Shown: positions 16,644 to 27,325, counted from the first letter of the stretch. The stretch is 64,000 nt of DNA from Caldilineales bacterium (GCA_012271135.1 JAAXGZ010000045.1:1-64000); one strand, 5' to 3'. The notes: a model not told the origin generated them from the letters alone. Numbers and translations: made by a program.

Positions 16644-19202
16644 TCAATCCCCGCGGTTGGGCAGGCCGCCAACCAGTTTGCCTTCCGGATCCAACACGGA
16701 ACGGACGCGGCTTAGGAGGCGGGGCTCCCGCCAGGAACCAACCAGGCGGGGGGCACGCGGTCCGCGCAGCACGACCCCCGTCAGCCCCAACTGTGCGAAC
16801 TGCTGCTCGATACGGTCCTGCCAGTCGCCGGACAGCCACAGCAGATGGCCGCCACTGCCCCAGCGCATCCCCATGTTCAGAGGAGCCAACTCCTGGGCCA
16901 GTTCCTGGATGCGGGAAGGACAAATCGGCACCCGAATCACTGTTTCGGACCTGTCCCGGGACCATTCCGATATGCCGGACCACAGGGCCTGGTCTTCCAT
17001 CAGGAGGATGCCCGATCCGCCCAGGGTATGTTGGAGATCCTCCAGGCGCGCCGGCAACTGGTCGGTGCGACCGGTTTGGCGGATGTGCAGAACCGGTTCG
17101 GTAACGGCTGTCTCCAAGACCAAACTGGCGATTTCGTGGCGGCCGCACGACAGCGCGGCCATCGTGTCCAGCAGGTCGGACAACGGGCCTGACACCGAGA
17201 CGGTTCCGGAAGCCTCCGGACAGGGAAAGACCTTGAACGTCGCTTCCACAATCAAGGCCAGGGAGCCCAGACTGCCGGTCATCAGTTTCGGCAGATCGAA
17301 TCCGGCCGCGTTCTTGACCACCCGGCTGCCGGAGTACAGCAACCTGCCCCGTCCATCCAGGAAACGCAGGCCGAGAATGAAGTCCCGCACTCCTCCGTAT
17401 CGCCAGCGACCCTCGCCGCCCAAGGCGCAGGCAATGGTGCCGCCCAGCGTGGCGTTGTCCTCCCGGGGCGGGTCGAAGGGCAGATACTGTCCTTCCGCGG
17501 CCAGCAGGTCTTGGATATCCGCAACCCTTGAGCCGGCAAAGACCGTAATCGTGAACTCCGCAGGGTTGTACTCGAGGACTCCGGTCAGCGAACCGGCATC
17601 CAGGATTTCGGTGTGGCCGTCCGGCGCATGGACAGCCTTGCTGCCGGCTCCCCGCACCGCCACGCGGTCGTGGTTGCGGATGCTCTCCTGAAGCGCGTGT
17701 ACCTGGGCCCGGATGTTGTCGGGCCACTGTTCCGGTGGTTCCACCGAGTCGGAGTCGGAGTGCCCCGAGGGCAGGTCGTCGGTCAGCATCTTGCCCCGGT
17801 TGGCCAGGATGCCCGGATCCACGGCCTTGCGCAGATCGTGAAGCAAGGCCAGATCGGCACCCGTGTACATGTGCGGCAGGTAGGCCAGTTTCTCGCGGCC
17901 GACGCCGTGTTCGCCGGTGATGGATCCGCCCATGTCGATGCACATGGTCAGGATTTCCCCCGCCAGTTCCTCGGCGCGGTGCAGGGCGCCCGGCTGGCGG
18001 CCGTCGTACAGAATCAACGGGTGCAGGTTGCCGTCGCCGGCATGGAACACATTGGCCACCCGGATCCCGTAGCGTGTGCTCAGGCGGTCAATGAACTCGA
18101 GGGCTTCGCCCAACCGCGTGCGGGGAACAACACCGTCCTGCACGATGAAGTCGGGGCTGAGCCGGCCCACGGCCGAAAAGGCGCTCTTGCGCCCCTTCCA
18201 AATCAGCTGTCGCTCGGCTTCCGTGCGCGCCGGCCTAATTTCATGGGAGCCCGACTTCCGGAGTATGGCCTCCAGTTGCACCATCTCCGCCTCGACCTGG
18301 ACGGGTTCGCCCTCCAACTCGACAATCAGGATGGCGGCGGCCTTGGGATAGCCCGGCTGCACACTGACTTCGGCGGCCTCGATGGACAGGCTGTCCATGA
18401 TTTCGATGGCGCCGGGTAGCAGACCGCTGGCGACGATGGCAGCGACCGCCTCGCCGGCTGCACCCAGCGACTGGTAGGCCGCCAGCACCGTGCGGTAGGA
18501 GGGAACCAGCGGCAACAGGCGCAGGGTGACCTCAAGCGCGATGCCGAACCGGCCTTCGGAACCCACGAACAGACCCGGCAGATCCGGTCCGACGCCTTCG
18601 AGGCTGTCCCGGCCCAACTCCTCCACGGTGCCGTCCGGCAGCACAACCTGCATGCCCAGGACGTGGTTGCTCGTCATGCCGTACTTGAGGCAGTGCGCGC
18701 CGCCGGAGTTGAAGGCCACGTTGCCCCCGATGGTGCAGATCGGCTGGCTGGACGGATCCGGCGCGTAATAGAGGCCGTGGGCCGCCACGGCCTTGGAAAC
18801 ATCAAGGTTAATGACGCCTGGCTCCACGCGGCAAATGCGGTCGGCCGGGCGAATGTCCAGGATGCGGTTCAGCCGGTTCAGTGCGAGTACAACCCCGCCG
18901 GGGATGGGTACTGCGCCGCCGGACAGGCTGGTGCCCGAACCGCGGGCCATGCACGGCGTACCGGTCTCGTGGCACCAGCGCACGGCCGCCACCACCTCGT
19001 CCGTGGAATCAACCAGCACCACGGCTCCCGGGCGCTCCCGGAATGCGGTCAGGCCGTCGGATTCGAACGGTGTGCGCTGGGCCGCCGTGTGCAGGACGCG
19101 CTCCGGGGACACGATTGCCTGGAGGCCCGCGACCATCTGCGCCTGGGACAGAGGCGTTGCCCGGCCCTCCCAAACTTCCGCGGCCGCATGGGGCGGGTTC
19201 AC
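16644..19202 (-). CDS. glcDE: Fused GlcD-GlcE glycolate/2-hydroxyacid oxidase
   Basis: An 852-residue fusion. Residues 1 to about 470 form a GlcD-type FAD-linked oxidase: [14 protein letters not shown] in the FAD domain, metal-binding HAGDGNLHP, and the C-terminal [15 protein letters not shown]. After an acidic linker, residues about 500-852 form a GlcE-like FAD domain ([26 protein letters not shown]). The pair oxidises glycolate, D-lactate or a similar 2-hydroxyacid with GlcF as acceptor. The GTG start overlaps the upstream gene stop as GTGA. Confidence 0.88.
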   Translation of the reverse strand: MNPPHAAAEVWEGRATPLSQAQMVAGLQAIVSPERVLHTAAQRTPFESDGLTAFRERPGAVVLVDSTDEVVAAVRWCHETGTPCMARGSGTSLSGGAVPIPGGVVLALNRLNRILDIRPADRICRVEPGVINLDVSKAVAAHGLYYAPDPSSQPICTIGGNVAFNSGGAHCLKYGMTSNHVLGMQVVLPDGTVEELGRDSLEGVGPDLPGLFVGSEGRFGIALEVTLRLLPLVPSYRTVLAAYQSLGAAGEAVAAIVASGLLPGAIEIMDSLSIEAAEVSVQPGYPKAAAILIVELEGEPVQVEAEMVQLEAILRKSGSHEIRPARTEAERQLIWKGRKSAFSAVGRLSPDFIVQDGVVPRTRLGEALEFIDRLSTRYGIRVANVFHAGDGNLHPLILYDGRQPGALHRAEELAGEILTMCIDMGGSITGEHGVGREKLAYLPHMYTGADLALLHDLRKAVDPGILANRGKMLTDDLPSGHSDSDSVEPPEQWPDNIRAQVHALQESIRNHDRVAVRGAGSKAVHAPDGHTEILDAGSLTGVLEYNPAEFTITVFAGSRVADIQDLLAAEGQYLPFDPPREDNATLGGTIACALGGEGRWRYGGVRDFILGLRFLDGRGRLLYSGSRVVKNAAGFDLPKLMTGSLGSLALIVEATFKVFPCPEASGTVSVSGPLSDLLDTMAALSCGRHEIASLVLETAVTEPVLHIRQTGRTDQLPARLEDLQHTLGGSGILLMEDQALWSGISEWSRDRSETVIRVPICPSRIQELAQELAPLNMGMRWGSGGHLLWLSGDWQDRIEQQFAQLGLTGVVLRGPRAPRLVGSWREPRLLSRVRSVLDPEGKLVGGLPNRGD

Positions 19203-21106
19203 GCTGCTTCCCTTGCCGGAGTGCGATCGAGTACGTCCAGGACGCGACAGGCCGTTTCGTAGCGTCCGAAACTCGGCATCAGGTACACCCCTTGGACATG
19301 GGGCGCATCGATCAGGTCCAACAACAGGTCCTGGGCCATTGCCACGCCGGCTTGGCGGCCCTGCTTAGCGGCTTCCTTCATGGTGTTCAGCGCAGTCGGT
19401 GTCAAGGTGATGCCCGGCACTTCATGATGCAGGAAACTGGCATGGCGAAAGCTTTGCAGGGGCAGAATGCCGATCAGAACCGGTGCCGGAATGGGTCCGT
19501 ACCGGGCGGCGTACAGGTCCGCGAAGCGAATCCAGACCATGGGATCATAGATGGGCTGGGTCATGATGAAGTCGGCGCCATGCTGGAGTTTGCGGGTCAG
19601 TCGTTCCGCCTCCAGTTCCAGGTCGGGTCGGGTCGGGTCGCAGGCTACGGCGATGGCGAAACTGCTGTGCTGACCCATCTCCTTGCCCTGGAGGTCCTGG
19701 CCCCTGTTGAACTGCTGCAGGATCTGCACCAGGCCCACGCTGTCCGTATCGTAGACCGGGGAACTGTTTTGGCTCTCCCCCAGACTGGGGGGATCGCCGG
19801 TCAGGGCGAGAATGTTGCGCAGGCCCAGCGCGTGGGCGCCCAGCAGGTCGGCCTGCAGGCCCATCAGCGACCGATCCCGGGTCGTGAAGTGCAGGATGGT
19901 CTCAATCCCTACGCGATTTTCGATAAGTGTTGAAAGGGCCAGGGCTCCCATCCGTACCCGTGCCATGGGGCTGTCTGCCACATTGATGGCATCAGCTCCC
20001 CGTTCCTTGGCCAGCCGGGCGCCGGCCAACTGGCGTTCCGGGTTCATGCCCCGCGGCGGATCCACTTCCACGCTGACCACAAATTCACCGGCCCGGATCT
20101 TGGCCAGCAGTCCGGATGCCGAAACCGGGTCCGATGCGTTGGGTCCGCCGGTTTCGGATACCCGGACCCCCCACTCGACGGACGGTTCCGCCTCACGGTG
20201 CTCCGGATCTCCTTCGCGGTCGGAGTCGACGTTGTCCAATGCCTCCCGCATGGCCCTGATGTGTGCGGGCGTGGTTCCGCAGCAACCGCCCACAATCCTG
20301 GCGCCGCGGGCGAGAAACTCCGGCACCATGGCGGCGAAGTATTCCGGACCCGCCTCGTACTGGAAGTGCCCATCCACGCGCGTGGGCAGGCCGGCGTTGG
20401 GCATCGCGGACAGCCAAATGCCCGGCCGGGCAGCCCGCAGGGTTGCCAGGACATCGAGCAGAGCGGTCGGACCCACCGCACAGTTCGCGCCCAGCACGTC
20501 AATCGGCAGGTCGATCAGCGCCTCGGCGGCGGCGGCGGCGTCAAGGCCAAAGAGAGTTTCGCCGTCCGCACTAAATGTCAGACAGGCCAGCACGGGCAGA
20601 TCCGACAGTTCCCGAATGGCCAGGACGGCCTGTCGTAGTTCCGCCACATCGGTCATGGTCTCGACGCAGAAGAGGTCGACTCCACCCTCCAGAAGCGCCG
20701 CCGCCTGTTCGCGGAATGCAACTCGGGCCTGCTCTGCGGAAATGGGACCGCGGGGTGCCAGAAAGCGGCCCAAGGGACCGATGTCGCCGGCGATGAAGAG
20801 GTCCCGGCCGCTACTTTCGCGCACGTCGCGCGCGATGCGGGCCGCAGCCCGGTTGATGGCAACCACCTGGTCGTCCAGCCCGTGTTCTGCCAACCGCAGC
20901 GACTGCGCGCCGAAGGTATGGGTTAACAGGATGTCGGCACCGGCCCTGGCGTACGCCAGTTGGAGTTCCCGGACGCGATCCGGCTCGGAAAGACAAAGTT
21001 CTTCCAGGTTCTGGTCCACGCGCGCCCCATGGGCCAGCAAGAGCGTGCCCATGCCGCCGTCGGCCAACATGGGGCCGGCCTGCAGGGTTTCCAGGAACGG
21101 GACCAT
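19199..21106 (-). CDS. Homocysteine S-methyltransferase / methylenetetrahydrofolate reductase fusion
   Basis: A 635-residue bifunctional protein. The N-terminal homocysteine methyltransferase domain (about 1-290) has [15 protein letters not shown], the first zinc Cys in GANCAVGP, and the zinc pair in [11 protein letters not shown]. The C-terminal domain (about 335-620) is a MetF-type FAD enzyme ([30 protein letters not shown]). Such YitJ-like proteins form methyl-THF and methylate homocysteine. The ATG at 21106 begins exactly at the methyltransferase domain; the long upstream frame extension lies in mvaS. Confidence 0.9.
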   Translation of the reverse strand: MVPFLETLQAGPMLADGGMGTLLLAHGARVDQNLEELCLSEPDRVRELQLAYARAGADILLTHTFGAQSLRLAEHGLDDQVVAINRAAARIARDVRESSGRDLFIAGDIGPLGRFLAPRGPISAEQARVAFREQAAALLEGGVDLFCVETMTDVAELRQAVLAIRELSDLPVLACLTFSADGETLFGLDAAAAAEALIDLPIDVLGANCAVGPTALLDVLATLRAARPGIWLSAMPNAGLPTRVDGHFQYEAGPEYFAAMVPEFLARGARIVGGCCGTTPAHIRAMREALDNVDSDREGDPEHREAEPSVEWGVRVSETGGPNASDPVSASGLLAKIRAGEFVVSVEVDPPRGMNPERQLAGARLAKERGADAINVADSPMARVRMGALALSTLIENRVGIETILHFTTRDRSLMGLQADLLGAHALGLRNILALTGDPPSLGESQNSSPVYDTDSVGLVQILQQFNRGQDLQGKEMGQHSSFAIAVACDPTRPDLELEAERLTRKLQHGADFIMTQPIYDPMVWIRFADLYAARYGPIPAPVLIGILPLQSFRHASFLHHEVPGITLTPTALNTMKEAAKQGRQAGVAMAQDLLLDLIDAPHVQGVYLMPSFGRYETACRVLDVLDRTPAREAA

Positions 21107-21147
21107 GGGATGGGGACCTGGGCAGGGAACCGGAACGATCTGCGTCG

Positions 21148-22230
21148 TCAGGTCTGGATCTTGTCGCGCATGCGGGCATACATGGCGTAGTCGATCACCA
21201 CCCTTCGCGCCAGGTAGTCCGCCGTCTCCGGGGCCCGTCTCCGCCAGGGAGCCGGATCGCGGGTGACGGTCATGTCGATGGCATCGGACCCACCCCCACT
21301 CCCGTAACTCACGGCCAGAATGCGGTCGCCCGCGTGGGCGTGGTCCAGGATGGCGCTGAGGCCGAGCAGGGTGGAACCGGCGTAGGTATTGCCGATTTTG
21401 CCCACGAGCAGGCCCCGTCGCCACTGGTCGGGCCGGAAGCCCATGTCGGTCAGCACCCGCGTCGCAAACTTCAGGTTGGGTTGGTGGACCACTACATGGC
21501 GGTAGTCGGAAGGCCGGGAGCCCACATCCTCCATGAGTTTGCGGCCGGCGGCCAGGACATGCTGGAAATAGCCTGGCTCGCCGGTGAACCGGCCGGCATG
21601 CATGGGGTAGGGCTGGTTTGGGCGCCGCCAGAAATCAGGGGTGTCGGTGACCCAGGACAGCGCGTGATTGATGGTGACCGGCGCCTCCGCCGCGGGGCCC
21701 AGGATCAGGACCGCGCCACCAGCGGCGGCGGTGTACTCAAGCGCGTCGCCAGGGCGGCTCTGGGCCGTGTCCATGCCCGCCACCAACGCATACGTGCCGC
21801 GTCCGCTGCCGACAAAACCCATGCCGGCCTGCAGGGCTTCGGTGCCGGCCTTGCAGGCGAATTCCAGGTCTGCTGCCAGTGTCAGGGGAGTGGCGCCAAT
21901 GGCTTCGGCCACGATGGTCCCCGTGGGTTTGACGGCATACGGATGGCTCTCGCTGCCGATCCACACAGCTTCGATCGCGGAGGGCGGCACCCCAGCCCGA
22001 CTCAGGGCGTTGGCGGAGGCTTCCATGCACATGGTTGCGGTGTCTTCGTCCTGCCCGGGCACCGACTTTTCCTGTCCGACCGGTACCGTGTCCGGATCGG
22101 ACCAAACCCGGGCGATTTCGCGGGCGGGCAAACGATACCGCGGAATGTAGGCGCCGTGGCCCATGATGCCAACGGGGCGCCCGACCGCATTCCGGTTCGT
22201 GTGGTGCTGTGGGTGGTGGAGGATTTCCAT
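21148..22230 (-). CDS. mvaS: Hydroxymethylglutaryl-CoA synthase, archaeal type
   Basis: A 360-residue thiolase-fold enzyme. The nucleophile is Cys126 in LEFACKAGTEALQ. The archaeal-type motifs EKSVPGQDEDTATM (about 54-67), HQPNLKFATRV, and KIGNTYAGST are present. It condenses acetyl-CoA with acetoacetyl-CoA to HMG-CoA. It lies 12 bases after the HMG-CoA reductase gene, so the first two mevalonate steps are co-transcribed. In archaea this protein works with a thiolase and a DUF35 partner; neither is in this window. Confidence 0.9.
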   Translation of the reverse strand: MEILHHPQHHTNRNAVGRPVGIMGHGAYIPRYRLPAREIARVWSDPDTVPVGQEKSVPGQDEDTATMCMEASANALSRAGVPPSAIEAVWIGSESHPYAVKPTGTIVAEAIGATPLTLAADLEFACKAGTEALQAGMGFVGSGRGTYALVAGMDTAQSRPGDALEYTAAAGGAVLILGPAAEAPVTINHALSWVTDTPDFWRRPNQPYPMHAGRFTGEPGYFQHVLAAGRKLMEDVGSRPSDYRHVVVHQPNLKFATRVLTDMGFRPDQWRRGLLVGKIGNTYAGSTLLGLSAILDHAHAGDRILAVSYGSGGGSDAIDMTVTRDPAPWRRRAPETADYLARRVVIDYAMYARMRDKIQT

Positions 22231-22242
22231 GATTGCACGGGA

Positions 22243-23583
22243 TCATGCCGAAAGCGAGGAGTGGAAGCTTAATGCCGCTTCCGTGGACATCCGGCGCGAT
22301 GCCACCATCTCGGCTGCAACTTGGGCCACCTGCCCGGCCGGTACCCCGGCTGCCAACGCCACCTGCCGCGCGTGCAGTCGCATGTGCCCGGCTTGGATGC
22401 CGGTGCCGACCAGCGCCAGCAAGGCCGCAAGGTTCTGCGCCAGCCCGACCGCCGCGGCGATGCGGGCCAACCGGCGCGAGTCGGGGTTGCCCAACAGCTT
22501 CAGGGAAACGGGCACCAGGGGATGGGCCCTGGTGCTGTGTCCGGCCACGCCCAGGGCCAGCGGCAAGGTGAGGCGACCGTGCAGCAGGGGACCTGCCGAA
22601 TCCACACCCCGGGCGCGGACGAGACTGTCTTGGGGCAGCGCGTCGGCACCCGGCACAACCGTCCAGCGGGTGAGACCCCGATAGCGACCTTTCCGTGCGG
22701 CCCAGGCGTGGGCTGCAGCCGCCACCGCGCGGCAATCGTTGCCGGTGGCCATGGCCACCGCCTCCACACCGTTGAGGATGCCCTTGTTGTGGGTTGCGGC
22801 GCGGTGGGGATCCGCCTGTGCCAGCGCGTCCGCCTGGACAATGCGCCTTTGGAGATGCCCGCCCTCCGTCCGACTGTCCGCCAGCGCGTTCCAAGTGTAC
22901 AGAACCTCGGCGGTTGCCAGGCGCTGAACACACAGGTTGCTCAGGATGCTCATGACGACTTCGCCGCCGGTGAGTTCCGCCACAAGGGGAGCCAGCGCCT
23001 CCAGGGCCGTGTTGACGATGTTCGCGCCCATGGCGTCGGCCACGTCCATGGTCAGTTCCACCAACAGAACGGGACCCGCTTCCGAGTGCGGAATGTGGCG
23101 CGTGGTCAAACTCCGGGGACCTCCGCCGCGCGCCAACAACGATCCGCGGGCCGGGATGTGCGCCAGGAGTTCGCGTTCCGCGACCGCCAGGGACCGTTGC
23201 GCCTCGGCGATATCCGGCACGTCCACCAACTGAATGTGACCGCCCATCAGGTTGGGTGTGGCTTCCGTGCGGAAGCCGCCGCCGGTACGGGCCAGCTTGG
23301 CCGCCTTGCTGGCAGCCGCCACCACGGACGGTTCTTCCACCGCCATCGGAACGGTCAGTTCCTCGCCGTCGACCAGGAAGTTGGTGGCGATGCCGTAGGG
23401 CAACGCGTAACGGCCCACTACGTTTTCCGACATGGCGTCGGCTTCGGGAAGCGACAGACCGGCGTCCAGGACGGCGCGATCCTGTTCGTCCAACAGGCGT
23501 TGTTGCTGGAGCAGGTCCAGTCGCGCGGCCGGTTCCAACCGGTGCAGACCGGTTAGGGGAGCCGGGGTTTCAGGGACGGTCAC
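22243..23583 (-). CDS. mvaA: Hydroxymethylglutaryl-CoA reductase, class II
   Basis: A 446-residue protein with class II features. The catalytic set is visible: Glu in ENVVGRYALP, Lys in THNKGILNG, Asp in GNDCRAVAAA, and His in HMRLHAR. Class II enzymes, typified by Pseudomonas mevalonii, often prefer NAD(H), and some act in mevalonate degradation. The neighbouring HMG-CoA synthase argues for biosynthesis here. GTG start at 23583, 12 bases after the upstream stop. Confidence 0.92.
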   Translation of the reverse strand: MTVPETPAPLTGLHRLEPAARLDLLQQQRLLDEQDRAVLDAGLSLPEADAMSENVVGRYALPYGIATNFLVDGEELTVPMAVEEPSVVAAASKAAKLARTGGGFRTEATPNLMGGHIQLVDVPDIAEAQRSLAVAERELLAHIPARGSLLARGGGPRSLTTRHIPHSEAGPVLLVELTMDVADAMGANIVNTALEALAPLVAELTGGEVVMSILSNLCVQRLATAEVLYTWNALADSRTEGGHLQRRIVQADALAQADPHRAATHNKGILNGVEAVAMATGNDCRAVAAAAHAWAARKGRYRGLTRWTVVPGADALPQDSLVRARGVDSAGPLLHGRLTLPLALGVAGHSTRAHPLVPVSLKLLGNPDSRRLARIAAAVGLAQNLAALLALVGTGIQAGHMRLHARQVALAAGVPAGQVAQVAAEMVASRRMSTEAALSFHSSLSA

Positions 23584-23595
23584 GGCCGGAGACGT

Positions 23596-25011
23596 TCAGG
23601 GAAATTGTTGCTGCAGGGCCTGCACAAAGGGATGCAGGGCCTGGGGCACAAACGAAATCCAAACCAACAGGCCCAGCATGCCGGCGGCGGGCAGCCGCAG
23701 CGCCATTGGTTCCTGGGCATGGGCGGTTTCCGACTCGGGACGCAGGAGTATGCGCAAAACCCGGATCAGGCCCACTGCGGCCAAGGCCGTGCCCAGTGCC
23801 AGCACGAGCGCAACCCGCCAGTCGATGGTGGCGATGAACTGCCATGTGACCCAGAAGTGGCCGAAGCCACTGGTCAGGGGGAATCCAACCAGTCCCAGCG
23901 TGCCGAACAGAAACAGGGCCATGTTCCAAGGCAGGCTGTGGCCCAAACCGGCCCACTGAAAGTTTCCGCGGATGCGGCTGATGTCCAGTTGGGTCAGACC
24001 GGCCAGGCAGCACATGGTGCAGACGATGCGGACAAGGAACAATCCCAGGATTGTGCCCCAGACGCGTCCCACGGGCAGCGTCACCACCAGCAGGATCATG
24101 CCCCAGTTCAACATTGAGGCGTAGAACCAAATGCGCCGAGGATCCTGAGTGCCCAAGGCGGACAGGCCGCCCCAGACCACAGTCAGGATACCCGCCCAGC
24201 CCAACCACGCGAATAGGGGTTCGTAGCTCTGCAGAATGGGATGCCTGAGCAGCGTGCCGTGCAGCACGGTCAGGATGCAAAACTGCAACATCAGATCAAC
24301 GGCCGCGCCTGGGATTGGGTTGGTGCCTTCGTTGGGATCGCGCAGCAGCTGGTGCAGCGGAAACGGCATGCACAGGACGAAAAGGCCCGCCGACAAAAGA
24401 AACTGGGCACGTTGGACCAGGTCCGTGTTTTGGGGGTCAATGGGGATCAGTGCCACCAAAACCCAGTTGGCAAGGATGAAGCATATCAGCGCGATCATCG
24501 GGACAAGCGACAGTCGGCGCAGCCGAGGCAGGGCGCTGGAAGACACCAACGGTGTCCAAGCCGTAATCGGGAGCAACAGGACCGGATGCAGCAAAGGCAT
24601 GGCCAAGGGAGTTGCCGCGGTTGTCAACACGAAAGCGAATCCGGCGAACGCCAGAAACAGACCCGGGAGGGAGTCGGCCGAACTGCCTGTCAACAGCATT
24701 AACAGGCAGACCCCGGCCAACACCAGGATCGCCAGCTGCAGACCGGGCAGGGACTCATTGGAGAGGGACAATTCGATGCCCAGACGGGGAAAGTCCCAGA
24801 TAGGTATCTGTCCCACTCCCAGATGGCGTCTTCGCTGTTGCAGTTCGATCAGCAGCAACCCAATGAGGCAGGCCAGGACCAGGCCGCTGGCCTGGCCCAC
24901 GATCGCATTCCGGCGCAGCATCCGACAGAGACCGCTGCCGGCCAGCAGTGCCAGCAGCAGAAGAAAGGGCGTCGGATCCTGTCCCTGCAGGAATTCGGCC
25001 TGACCGATCAT
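23596..25011 (-). CDS. NuoN/HyfF-like proton-translocating membrane subunit
   Basis: A 471-residue protein with about 13-14 predicted membrane helices, resembling the antiporter-like subunits of complex I, Mrp and group 4 hydrogenases. Internal pieces such as DPRRIWFYASMLNWG and LGLVGFPLTSGF match the family. The normally conserved helix-7 motif (KSAxxPLHxWLPxA) is not recognisable. The ATG overlaps the stop of the HyfE-like gene as ATGA. It is the last gene of a three-gene membrane module. Confidence 0.7.
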   Translation of the reverse strand: MIGQAEFLQGQDPTPFLLLLALLAGSGLCRMLRRNAIVGQASGLVLACLIGLLLIELQQRRRHLGVGQIPIWDFPRLGIELSLSNESLPGLQLAILVLAGVCLLMLLTGSSADSLPGLFLAFAGFAFVLTTAATPLAMPLLHPVLLLPITAWTPLVSSSALPRLRRLSLVPMIALICFILANWVLVALIPIDPQNTDLVQRAQFLLSAGLFVLCMPFPLHQLLRDPNEGTNPIPGAAVDLMLQFCILTVLHGTLLRHPILQSYEPLFAWLGWAGILTVVWGGLSALGTQDPRRIWFYASMLNWGMILLVVTLPVGRVWGTILGLFLVRIVCTMCCLAGLTQLDISRIRGNFQWAGLGHSLPWNMALFLFGTLGLVGFPLTSGFGHFWVTWQFIATIDWRVALVLALGTALAAVGLIRVLRILLRPESETAHAQEPMALRLPAAGMLGLLVWISFVPQALHPFVQALQQQFP

Positions 25012-25610
25012 GGAAGCGGTGCCGGAACGGGTGAGGGGCGGGCGCGGGTGGCTTGGAGTGCAAACACAAGGACCGCCAAGAGCTCGGCCCCGTTGACGAG
25101 AAAAATCAACGGGACGGTTTGGCTGTAGGTCACATAGACCACCAGGTTTAAGGTCAGCAGGACGAGCACCCCGCCGAGGCCGAAGTCCGCTGGGCTATCG
25201 GACAGACCCGTGAAGAGGAATCCACTCAGGGTGAGCATGACGGTCGACCGTAACAGCCAAGGTTGCTGCATGGCCCGGGGCAGGAAGTCTGCGAAATCGT
25301 CGATAGGCACCCAGCGCGCGGCGAGAACCACAGCTATCGCGCCCAGCAAGCGCATCAGAAGCGCGGGCCGTTCCCGGCTCAATCCTCCGGGCTGGCTGAG
25401 CAGACTGCCCAGCGTTACGGCGACCGCAGCCGTCAGCGGTACCAGGCCGATGGCAACGATCACTTCCGTTGGATTCCCCCCGACCTGGAGCAGCATACGC
25501 GCAACCTGCAGGATTGTCGCGGCCAACAGCGGACCCGTGGCGCGGAGATCCCAGCTGGCGAACAGCAGGATCAGGGTTCCGGCCAGCAGTGTCCAGTCGA
25601 ATTGGTTCAC
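25008..25610 (-). CDS. HyfE/NuoK-like small membrane subunit
   Basis: A 200-residue protein with about seven membrane helices. The size and C-terminal part (LNLVVYVTYSQTVPLIFLV, then ELLAVLVFALQ) resemble hydrogenase-4 component E, whose second half is NuoK-like. The GTG at 25610 is eight bases after the upstream stop. The longer frame upstream lies on top of the NuoL-like gene and is not real. It is flanked by two antiporter-like subunits and overlaps the next by four bases. Confidence 0.65.
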   Translation of the reverse strand: MNQFDWTLLAGTLILLFASWDLRATGPLLAATILQVARMLLQVGGNPTEVIVAIGLVPLTAAVAVTLGSLLSQPGGLSRERPALLMRLLGAIAVVLAARWVPIDDFADFLPRAMQQPWLLRSTVMLTLSGFLFTGLSDSPADFGLGGVLVLLTLNLVVYVTYSQTVPLIFLVNGAELLAVLVFALQATRARPSPVPAPLP

Positions 25611-25618
25611 GAGTGCCT

Positions 25619-27325
25619 TCAGCGCAGAATGGCTCGCAGCAGGACCAGCAAAGCCACGGACCAGCCCACGAGGCCGGAACCTTCGATCACATTCAGCGTG
25701 TTGGACCACACTACGCTGATCCGGGCGGCACCGAACTGGATGCCTCCCGATACCCACTCCAGCGACAGGCCCAGGGTGATCTTGCGCAGCAGCCGGGAGG
25801 CCGGCTCGCGAATTCGGGTCAACATCCAGCCGACCGACAGGCCTCCGCCCGTGGCGACCGCCGTGTAGGTCAGAACCATGGGGGAACGCAATTGCCCAAG
25901 GCTTGCCCACAGCGACGGCAATTCCGCGCCGCCGGCATGCAGCCAAATCCAGCCCGGGACGATCCCAAGGAGCAGGTTCGACACGGCCAGCAGGCATGCT
26001 GCACCCAGTTGGGGATCTCGGTGCAGAGGGATTCCGTCCTGCATCCTGCGGGTGGCGTCCAGCCATGGACGCCAGAGCGAGGCACTGAACAGGAGGACGG
26101 CCAGCAGGAAGGTGGCGTTCACGACGCTTGCCGGGGGCAGGGCGCCGGGTTGAAGCCAACGGCCCAGTGCGATGAATCCCGGTGTCAGGGGCATCCCCAG
26201 GAGGCCCAGGATCCCCAGCAGGTGCAATGCCAGGCCGACGCGCGTTGGGGGAAGTCGCTGCGCCACAAGCCACAGCGCCCCTGACAGGCAGCAGGCGGCC
26301 ACCGAGGAAAGGGTTGCCATGGGCCCCTGGCCGAATCCCAGCATGGCGGCCAATCCAGTCAGTGACACCGATGTCACGATGACGGACTTGCGGCGCAGCG
26401 AACAGCTTCCCCGGTGCAGGCAGGCAACGGCGCTGATCAGGCACATGAGTGCGATTGCAGGCAGTACCAGGGTCCGGATTTCGGGCTGGCGCTGGGCCAG
26501 CTCGAGCGTGAGGCCCAACAGCCAGAGCCCCGACAGGGCTGGCAGGACCTGGCTGAAAATCCGTTCGGACACGCTGAGGTTCAGGTGGCTGCTGGGCAGC
26601 AGCCAAAGGTGCAGGGGGTAGGCTCCCCCGCGTACGGCGCCGGCGATAAACAGGGCGTAAAGGGTCTCAATCGGCAAGGATGAGCCAATCAGCATTTGAT
26701 TGGGGCCGTTGACCCCTGCCGGAAACAGTCCAATCAACAATACCAGCGTGCCCAGCATGCCCATGCCCAAAGCGCGGTGGTACACCACGGACCATTCCTC
26801 CTGTACCACCGCGTGCTGGTTCATCACCTGCGTGTGGCGGAAGACCAGCATCACGTCCAGCAGGACCCAGGTAAAGACCGTGGTCAGCATGTTGCCACTG
26901 TTGACCAGCAGCCACACGCAGGCCAACGTCGCCAGATTCAGGGCCAGGAACCGCGTAAAGAAGAACCTGTCCTCCGGGGACATCTCTTCCGGATCGGACA
27001 GCCGCTGTGCGGTGCAGAGCAGGCCGGCCGCGCCCAATATCCCCGCCAGGAGCGAGATGTTCCAGTTCCAGCCCACGTGCAGCCACACAAACTGAAAGCT
27101 GTCCTGCAGGGACGGCTGCCAGGTGAGGGCGAACAGCGGCAGCCCGCGCTGGAACACCTGGCTGATCAGGGCTGTGAGCGAGATGCCGAGCAGGATCAGG
27201 GCCAGTGCCAGCAGTCGGTCCGGCCGACTGCGCGTGGGATGAGCAAAGGACAGTGCCACCGGACCCGCAAGCAGCAGCAGCGGCGGCAAGAGTGGAGAAG
27301 TGACCAAGCCGCGCAGGGCTTCCAT
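25619..27325 (-). CDS. NuoL/HyfB-like proton-translocating membrane subunit
   Basis: A 568-residue polytopic protein (about 14-16 helices) of the NuoL/M/N family. The helix-7 region GAVRGGAYPLHLWLLPSSHL aligns with the family motif GAxxKSAxxPLHxWLPxAH, but the conserved Lys is missing (Arg nearby). A helix-5-like VFTWVLLDVMLVF has Asp where Glu is usual. It is first in a three-gene set with no NADH, hydrogenase or Fe-S subunit nearby. Confidence 0.75.
   Translation of the reverse strand: MEALRGLVTSPLLPPLLLLAGPVALSFAHPTRSRPDRLLALALILLGISLTALISQVFQRGLPLFALTWQPSLQDSFQFVWLHVGWNWNISLLAGILGAAGLLCTAQRLSDPEEMSPEDRFFFTRFLALNLATLACVWLLVNSGNMLTTVFTWVLLDVMLVFRHTQVMNQHAVVQEEWSVVYHRALGMGMLGTLVLLIGLFPAGVNGPNQMLIGSSLPIETLYALFIAGAVRGGAYPLHLWLLPSSHLNLSVSERIFSQVLPALSGLWLLGLTLELAQRQPEIRTLVLPAIALMCLISAVACLHRGSCSLRRKSVIVTSVSLTGLAAMLGFGQGPMATLSSVAACCLSGALWLVAQRLPPTRVGLALHLLGILGLLGMPLTPGFIALGRWLQPGALPPASVVNATFLLAVLLFSASLWRPWLDATRRMQDGIPLHRDPQLGAACLLAVSNLLLGIVPGWIWLHAGGAELPSLWASLGQLRSPMVLTYTAVATGGGLSVGWMLTRIREPASRLLRKITLGLSLEWVSGGIQFGAARISVVWSNTLNVIEGSGLVGWSVALLVLLRAILR

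Noticed and set aside
25611-26606. Upstream extension of the HyfE-like gene
   Set aside because: It lies over the NuoL-like gene and is Arg/Pro-rich non-membrane sequence; the real start is GTG 25610.
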